Shown piece by piece: positions 59,167-64,000 of a stretch of 64,000 nt of DNA. Under the pieces are notes generated by a model that did no database searches, had not been told where the DNA came from, and saw only the letters and a list, made by a program, of their open reading frames with translations. Origin of the DNA: CAZYFH01 sp964646815 (GTDB lineage Bacteria > Acidobacteriota > Vicinamibacteria > Vicinamibacterales > UBA8438). The DNA lies in assembly GCA_964646815.1 (NCBI GenBank), contig CAZYFH010000015.1:10749-74748 (forward strand), given 5' to 3'. Within the stretch, counting starts at the first letter, position 1; every line of letters starts with the position of its first letter. The position numbers were made by a program, and so were the translations under genes.

Positions 59167-59628
59167 CTACGTGCGCTGCATGCGCAACCGTGAGCGCCCC
59201 ATTGCCTCGTCTTCGGCCGAGCGGCAACGCCGAGCATCGACCGAAAACCCGCCTGGTCCGGCGAACAGCAAGCAGACCAGCGCGCCGACGAGGACGACGT
59301 CGAGCTCGATGCCTGCAGAGCCCCCCGGCTGTAGCCCCCCCAGCACTGCAGGCGCGTGCAGCTTCCAGCCTGTCGCTATGGTGGCCACGGAGAGGAGGAC
59401 GGTGATCCAGCTCGTGTAGGCGCCGCCAACCAGCAAGATCCCAGCGAGGAGCTCGACGATGCCGATCCCCACAGCGATCGGATAGGCCGGCAGCAGCCCC
59501 GCGGCGTCAAACAGGGCGGCTGCCGCGTGCGGGCTTCCACCAAGGATCGGCCAGAGCTTCGGTAGTCCGTGAAGGACGAAGATGCCGCCCACCACGACGC
59601 GGAGAAGCAGCAGGCCAACACCGCGCAC
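59167..59628 (-). CDS. DoxX-family membrane protein
   Basis: 153 residues, four hydrophobic helices: LLLRVVVGGIFVLHGLPKLW, YPIAVGIGIVELLAGILLVG, SWITVLLSVATIATGWKLHA, DVVLVGALVCLLFAGPGGFS. The GxxFLxHGLxK signature and GxxELxGGIxLxxG pattern are typical of DoxX. Redox-related membrane protein; partners unknown. Charged C-terminal tail follows helix four. Confidence 0.85.
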   Translation of the reverse strand: MRGVGLLLLRVVVGGIFVLHGLPKLWPILGGSPHAAAALFDAAGLLPAYPIAVGIGIVELLAGILLVGGAYTSWITVLLSVATIATGWKLHAPAVLGGLQPGGSAGIELDVVLVGALVCLLFAGPGGFSVDARRCRSAEDEAMGRSRLRMQRT

Positions 59629-59729
59629 CTAGACGACCTCTATGGCTAGTGGGCATAGACATTCAAGCACCCACATATTGTGCCATCCTTCGCGCAGGAA
59701 TGCACCAACCGTCTAGCGTTTTTCCGCGC

Positions 59730-60170
59730 TCAGGTCGTCGCGGCGCGAGGCGGCTGCGTGGCATCGGGGCGAAGGATTTCGTCGATCAGGAAGGCGTCGG
59801 TCAGCAACGCGCGCAGGTGGATGAGGCCGTTCAAATTATCAATCATCTGCGACGTGATACCCGGCTGCGCCAGTACCAGCCGAATCGCGGCCAGTGCATC
59901 GCCCGAGTCCCGCCGCAGCACGTCGATGAACGCGTGATAGCGCTCCGGGGTCGATACCCCGCGCTCCTCCACCAATTGGGCGAACAGGTCGGCGAGCTCC
60001 GGAAGCGCTTGCTCCTCTTTCTGCAGGCTCTCGCGGACACCGTGGTCGTCGCGTGAGGCCGTCTGGACACCAACGCCCCTAGCCGCATACGAGAGGCAGT
60101 ACTCGTAGCTCTCCTCGACGATGTTGATACGTTCCTGGAGCGTTTCCGCGGCGGTCTTGGGAACGATCAT
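59730..60170 (-). CDS. Conserved-looking alpha-helical protein of unknown function (last gene of the Mo-hydroxylase operon)
   Basis: 146 residues with no signal peptide or membrane span. Predicted helical, acidic (VEESYEYCLSYAARG, ESLQKEEQALPELADLFAQL, DVLRRDSGDALAAIRLVLAQ). It starts about 58 bases after the cytochrome b gene. I do not recognise a family. Its position suggests an assembly factor or small subunit for the molybdenum hydroxylase. Confidence 0.65.
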   Translation of the reverse strand: MIVPKTAAETLQERINIVEESYEYCLSYAARGVGVQTASRDDHGVRESLQKEEQALPELADLFAQLVEERGVSTPERYHAFIDVLRRDSGDALAAIRLVLAQPGITSQMIDNLNGLIHLRALLTDAFLIDEILRPDATQPPRAATT

Positions 60171-60228
60171 TGCCGCTGATGCGTTCGGAGCTGGTCGCTC
60201 GCCCGACGTTCACGCGCGAGCCGCCGGG

Positions 60229-61062
60229 TCAGCTCTTGGTGGAATCCCGGGAGACGACCCAACGCTTCGGGTCGTGGTGGGCGAGATACTCCTCGCGGTT
60301 GACCGACCCGAAGATCATCGACTTCGTCAGCCAGATCTTATCCGGCCTCAGGGAGAAGTAAATATGGGTCAGGGTCAGCATGACGAAGAGCACGGCACCC
60401 AATCCGTGCAGCACGTACATGAGGCCCCACGTCTCCTCGGCGAGCAGGTAGGCATTCCTGGCCAGTAACGAGTTCTCGATCCGAAACATCATCACGATCC
60501 CCGTCCCGATGACGGCGAAGGCTGCGAGCATGACCGCCGTGTGATACAGCTTATGATCGAGCGGATACTTCCCGTGTTTCGGCACGCCGCTACCGGACTG
60601 TCCGAGCTGCCGCTTGACACGCTGCGCCGCTTCTGCGAGGTCGCTCGGCAGGATCCAGATCGACCAGAAGTCAAGGTAGAACGTCGCATGCACGATGTGG
60701 TAGATGACGGAGACCGTCAGGACGACACCGGCGATCCAATGGATCGTCACCCACGCGAACTGGATGCCGATGATTGGGAAGAACCCGGTGACCAGTAGCA
60801 CCAGCATCGATGCCGCCATGACCCAGTGAAAGAGCCGCGCCCACAGCGAATGCCGTTCGATCGTGGCGGGAACTCCACGGACGCCACCGGCGGCGCCCTC
60901 ACCTTTGGCCCGCGCCAACTTCGGCACCCAGACCGCCGCGTAGACGACGTGGAATAGTATGAAAATGACGCCGGCCCAAAACGACAGATAGAGGAGATCC
61001 CAGGAGACCCTGATGAGAATCTCCTGGCCCCAGGGGTTAGTGCCCCATTGAAGAAAGTCCAT
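60229..61062 (-). CDS. Membrane cytochrome b (formate-dehydrogenase-gamma-like) of the Mo-hydroxylase operon
   Basis: 277 residues. Five helices: VSWDLLYLSFWAGVIFILFH, then a FdnI/HyaC-like core with heme-ligand histidines in LWARLFHWVMAASMLVLLVT, VTIHWIAGVVLTVSVIYHIV, KLYHTAVMLAAFAVIGTGIV and LMYVLHGLGAVLFVMLTLTH. DKIWLTKSMIFGSVNREEYL at the C-terminus is typical. Start codon adjoins the stop of the FAD-subunit gene (TAGATG). It would pass electrons from the molybdenum enzyme to quinone, an unusual link for this enzyme family. Confidence 0.85.
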   Translation of the reverse strand: MDFLQWGTNPWGQEILIRVSWDLLYLSFWAGVIFILFHVVYAAVWVPKLARAKGEGAAGGVRGVPATIERHSLWARLFHWVMAASMLVLLVTGFFPIIGIQFAWVTIHWIAGVVLTVSVIYHIVHATFYLDFWSIWILPSDLAEAAQRVKRQLGQSGSGVPKHGKYPLDHKLYHTAVMLAAFAVIGTGIVMMFRIENSLLARNAYLLAEETWGLMYVLHGLGAVLFVMLTLTHIYFSLRPDKIWLTKSMIFGSVNREEYLAHHDPKRWVVSRDSTKS

Positions 61063-62064
61063 CTACGCCTCGGCGCCGCGCACGGATCGCATGACCAAGT
61101 TATGCAGGAGCGCAACCTTGTACCCGTTGTGCGCCAACGGCGTGACGCCACGGATGGCGATGTCGGCGGCTTGGTTCGCGGTCTCCTCACTGACCTGCTG
61201 CCCGCGCACGGCGTCCTCGGCAGCGGTAAACCTCACGGGATACGGCGCAACGCCGTTGGCCACGATGCGGATATCGTCGATCACGCCGTTGTTGATCTTG
61301 GCAGCCGACGCCACGTTGGCTAGCGGGAAATCCCAGACGGCGCGATCGCGGCTCTTCTCAAAGTAGAAGCGTGCCCCAGCCCACGTTGACGGCACACGGA
61401 TCGTAGTCAGGATGTCTCCAGGCTGCAGCGCCGTCATCCGTTCAATGTCAATCGCCGGCCCAATGAAGAAGTCCTGGGCCGGAATGACCCGCTCGCCGGC
61501 GCCGTTCTGGACGACCATCTCGGCATCGAGCGCAACGAGCGCCGGCGCGGTGTCCGACGGGTTGACGGCCACACACCGGCTGGCGCCCAGGATCGCATGC
61601 TCCCGGTTCATCGCTGTCGGTGTGTCGGCGTAGCAGATGTTACCACCGGCCCGGTAGCAACTCCACCCGTCCCGGTAATACCAGCACCGGGTATCCTGGC
61701 CGACATTGCCGCCGAGCGTGCCCTGGTTGCGAATCTGCGGCGACGCGGCGAGCTCAGCCGCGTCTGCAAGCAGGCTGTACTGACCCGACACGTCGGCGTG
61801 CCGGATCACGTCGCGGAGCGTGGCCATCGCGCCGATGGCCAGACCATCGCCCGCTGAACGGATCTCCCTCAGTGCGGCGATGCCACCGAGGTCAACGACC
61901 GCCGCCGGCTTCTTAACACGATCCTTGAACCAGTCCCAGCTATCGAGCCCACCCGCGAGCACCCAGGCGTCGGCTCCGTATCGATCGAGCACCCCCAGCG
62001 CCTCTTCCGTACTGGCAGGCTGGAAGAGCTGGAATGCCGGCATCTTGTCGCGAATCACGGCCAT
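61063..62064 (-). CDS. FAD-binding subunit of a xanthine-dehydrogenase-family molybdenum hydroxylase
   Basis: 333 residues, CoxM/HcrB-like. PAFQLFQPASTEEALGVLDR, then VLAGGLDSWDWFKDR in the FAD-pyrophosphate region, and ASPQIRNQGTLGGNVGQDTR (the conserved IRN-x-GTxGGN). An insert with Cys in RCWYYRDGWSCYRAGGNICY resembles the iron-sulfur-binding insert of 4-hydroxybenzoyl-CoA reductase beta subunits. GAGGAGAAG precedes the ATG. Transfers electrons between FAD and the Fe-S subunit. Confidence 0.88.
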   Translation of the reverse strand: MAVIRDKMPAFQLFQPASTEEALGVLDRYGADAWVLAGGLDSWDWFKDRVKKPAAVVDLGGIAALREIRSAGDGLAIGAMATLRDVIRHADVSGQYSLLADAAELAASPQIRNQGTLGGNVGQDTRCWYYRDGWSCYRAGGNICYADTPTAMNREHAILGASRCVAVNPSDTAPALVALDAEMVVQNGAGERVIPAQDFFIGPAIDIERMTALQPGDILTTIRVPSTWAGARFYFEKSRDRAVWDFPLANVASAAKINNGVIDDIRIVANGVAPYPVRFTAAEDAVRGQQVSEETANQAADIAIRGVTPLAHNGYKVALLHNLVMRSVRGAEA

Positions 62065-62100
62065 TGGTTCTTCTCCTCTACCAATTATCCCTGTGTGGCG

Positions 62101-64000
62101 CTAGACGTGCGTCGTAAGCGGGTTGTGAGCCTCTGCCAGCTCTGGATTGAGCTTGGTCAGGATCATGTCCCGCATGATGGGTGAACGATTGAAGTAGACG
62201 TCGTCGCCCAACGCATCGGTAATCGCGTTGAGCACGGCACCCGCACCCGCGCCAACCGGCGCCTCGCCAATACCTTTACTGCCGACCGGGTTGAAGGGAT
62301 CCGGCAGATCTGCCGCGGTCCACGCCATCTCCCGATCATGCGGCACGTCGAGCATTGTCGGCGGACGGTTCGAGTAGAACCGCTTCGCCATGTGCAGACC
62401 CCACTTCGGATCCATTACCCACTTCTGACCGAGCGCAACACCGAAGCCCTGGATGCCGCCCCCGTGCAGCTGCGCGCCAAAGCTTCGCGGGTGCAGGATC
62501 GTCCCGGCGTCGGACGCTACCTTGTAATCCTTCAACTGGACGGCCCCGGTCTCCGTATCCACCTCGACCTCGGCGAAGCCGATGGCGTAGGACATATTTC
62601 GTCCGCCGGTCTCGAAGTTGTCCTTGACGGCGACGACCAGACCACGACCGGCCAACGCGGTGGCCGAACGGCTCGTCATCTCATTAATGTCCTCGGGCAA
62701 CACGTGACCGTCGTACTTGCCGCCCATCCGGATAGCCCACTCCGCGGCCCGGCCGAACGTCATGCTCTGCCCACCGCGATAGACGCGACCGTTCGCCACC
62801 TGGAAACTGTCGGGCGACCCACCAAACTGATCGGCCGCGATCTCCTGCAGGAACTTCTTCGCCTCGAGCCCAGCCGCCCAGTTCGAGCGAGTGTGCGCGT
62901 GGGTCGTCATGCTGCCGGCCTGCACGGCACTCCAGGGCAGGTGCTTGCTTGTATCGCCCCAGACGACCTCGGCCTGCTCCCATGGCGTATCGAGCGCCTC
63001 CATCGCCGGGCGAGACGTATCCGAGAACGACTCGGTGCCGAGGTTGCCGGCGCCATTGTGGATCTCCACCTTGCCATCCGGACGAATGACCAGCAGCCCG
63101 TCCACACCCGACGTGCCGGCGGAGTACGAGCTGAGCGCAACGCCGACGCCGGTCACCTTGGTGCCGTTCCGCTGCTTGCTGCGCGCCTGCATCCCGGCCC
63201 AGTCGAACTCCCCCCGGGCCTTGTCGACAGCTTCCTTCACGAAGGCGCTCGAGACGTTGCCCTGCACCCCCTGGCGCGGCCGACCGAACAGGGCCTGCCC
63301 CTCCGGGGCGTTGAGCCGAACGATCTCGAGGCGGTCGACGCCAAGCTGCTTGGCGGCCTTGTCGATAATCGGCGCGAACATCGCGACAGCCTGCACGCCA
63401 CCCGGCGCCCGCTGCGCACCGCGCGGTGGCGTGTTCGTGTAGATGGTCAGCCCGCGCACGCGCATGTGCGCCGGCATGTACATCAGCGACGCCTGGTCGG
63501 CGCACGACATGTAGTCGCCCGCTCGCCCGTACGGCCCACCGTCCTGCACCATCGCGAGATCAATCGCCACAACGCGACCGTCCCGCTTGAACCCGAACTT
63601 CACCCGGGCCTGGATGCCTGGCCGCGCACGGCCAAAGAAGTTCTCCTCCTGCCGCGTCACGCGCAACATGACCGGCCTACCGATCTTCTGCGACAGCAGC
63701 CCGGGAATCTGGTCAGACAGCACCCCGGCGATCTTGCTCCCGAACCCGCCGCCACAGTACTCGGCGATGAGCACAAGGTCTTTCGGGTCGATGCCGAGCG
63801 CGCGAGCCACACCGCCCTCGGTGCGCGCGGTGCTCTGCGTCGAGTTGTGCATGTAGCACTTGCCGTTCTGCCAGTACGCCATCGCCGTCCTGGTCTCAAG
63901 CGGCTGGTGGGACAGTGACGCGGAGAAGACCGACTCATCCAACACGAGATCCGCCTCGGCGAACCCCGCCTCGACATCGCCGACCTCCCACTCGTCGGTC
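62101..64000 (-). CDS. Molybdopterin-binding large subunit of the Mo hydroxylase (N-terminus beyond window)
   Basis: 632 codons visible, open to the right edge. Typical XDH/CoxL Mo domain: TDEWEVGDVEAGFAEADLVL at the edge, LSHQPLETRTAMAYW, EYCGGGFGSKIAGVLSDQIP, RGAQRAPGGVQAVAMF, and the catalytic-Glu segment GSKGIGEAPVGAGAGAVLNA. About 130 N-terminal residues are missing. The position after CGGGFGSK lacks the CoxL-type Cys loop (VAYRCSFR), so CO dehydrogenase is unlikely; aldehyde, aromatic or N-heterocycle oxidation is more probable. The 2Fe-2S subunit must be encoded beyond 64000. Confidence 0.93.
   Translation of the reverse strand, partial: TDEWEVGDVEAGFAEADLVLDESVFSASLSHQPLETRTAMAYWQNGKCYMHNSTQSTARTEGGVARALGIDPKDLVLIAEYCGGGFGSKIAGVLSDQIPGLLSQKIGRPVMLRVTRQEENFFGRARPGIQARVKFGFKRDGRVVAIDLAMVQDGGPYGRAGDYMSCADQASLMYMPAHMRVRGLTIYTNTPPRGAQRAPGGVQAVAMFAPIIDKAAKQLGVDRLEIVRLNAPEGQALFGRPRQGVQGNVSSAFVKEAVDKARGEFDWAGMQARSKQRNGTKVTGVGVALSSYSAGTSGVDGLLVIRPDGKVEIHNGAGNLGTESFSDTSRPAMEALDTPWEQAEVVWGDTSKHLPWSAVQAGSMTTHAHTRSNWAAGLEAKKFLQEIAADQFGGSPDSFQVANGRVYRGGQSMTFGRAAEWAIRMGGKYDGHVLPEDINEMTSRSATALAGRGLVVAVKDNFETGGRNMSYAIGFAEVEVDTETGAVQLKDYKVASDAGTILHPRSFGAQLHGGGIQGFGVALGQKWVMDPKWGLHMAKRFYSNRPPTMLDVPHDREMAWTAADLPDPFNPVGSKGIGEAPVGAGAGAVLNAITDALGDDVYFNRSPIMRDMILTKLNPELAEAHNPLTTHV

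Noticed and set aside
62338..63918. Long plus-strand open frame opposite the Mo-hydroxylase large subunit
   Set aside because: Arg/His/Pro-rich shadow of a well-conserved minus-strand gene; no family resemblance.
1..64000. tRNA, rRNA, CRISPR arrays, transposases
   Set aside because: Looked for by eye (T-loop words, regular repeats with spacers, DDE proteins) and not found.

Overview
This is a GC-rich bacterial chromosome segment (roughly 65% G+C by eye). It carries c-type cytochromes, PQQ-type beta-propeller enzymes, molybdenum enzymes, Tat-exported hydrolases, a TonB-receptor relic and a bacillithiol-type glycosyltransferase. I infer an aerobic, heterotrophic Gram-negative, most like Acidobacteriota (Vicinamibacteria-type); no rRNA or other marker here proves this. 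I saw no tRNA, rRNA, CRISPR array or transposase.

Layout. 1-9 kb: partial msrA, a mercuric-reductase-like flavoprotein, a decayed GH15 gene, a nucleotidyltransferase, a frameshifted macrodomain gene, a PqqB-like hydrolase, a SelW-like selenoprotein, a SoxC/SoxD-type sulfite dehydrogenase pair and gamma-glutamyltransferase. 9-21 kb: TonB-receptor relic, transketolase, a DUF255 protein, an OsmC-family selenoprotein, a phosphatase-like lipoprotein, an aromatic amino acid decarboxylase, a permease, and modABC facing an HTH-TOBE regulator. 21-31 kb: PQQ propeller-cytochrome with a truncated paralog in front, two secreted proteins, a SEC-C protein, a heme/cyclase-fold protein, BNR and arylamine N-acetyltransferase pseudogenes, and a PhoD phosphatase. 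31-37 kb: hisI-G-D-B-H-F-A behind a His-rich leader peptide and terminator. 37-44 kb: methyltransferase, several relics, PQQ sugar dehydrogenase, HAD dehalogenase, cupredoxin, and an ECF sigma/anti-sigma pair. 44-57 kb: ceramidase-like hydrolase, very large LmbE deacetylase, bshA, DAO-type oxidase, divergent M49 and S9 peptidases, MTHFR-like protein, aminotransferase. 57-64 kb: a MITE-like repeat, cupin, pteridine-reductase-like SDR, DoxX, and a molybdenum hydroxylase operon (Mo subunit, FAD subunit, cytochrome b, unknown protein) running off the right edge.

The most notable observations are two genes with in-frame UGA codons exactly at the catalytic Cys positions of their families (SelW/Rdx CxxU; OsmC GGU), each followed by a bacterial-SECIS-like hairpin at the right distance. 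Conventional stop-codon translation truncates or misses both. Second is a textbook histidine attenuator: a 26-codon leader with six His codons in nine, an 11-bp terminator and a plausible antiterminator. Molybdenum is a shared theme (ModABC, SoxC, Mo hydroxylase). The window is also unusually rich in gene relics (about ten), with truncations and internal deletions that cannot all be sequencing errors.
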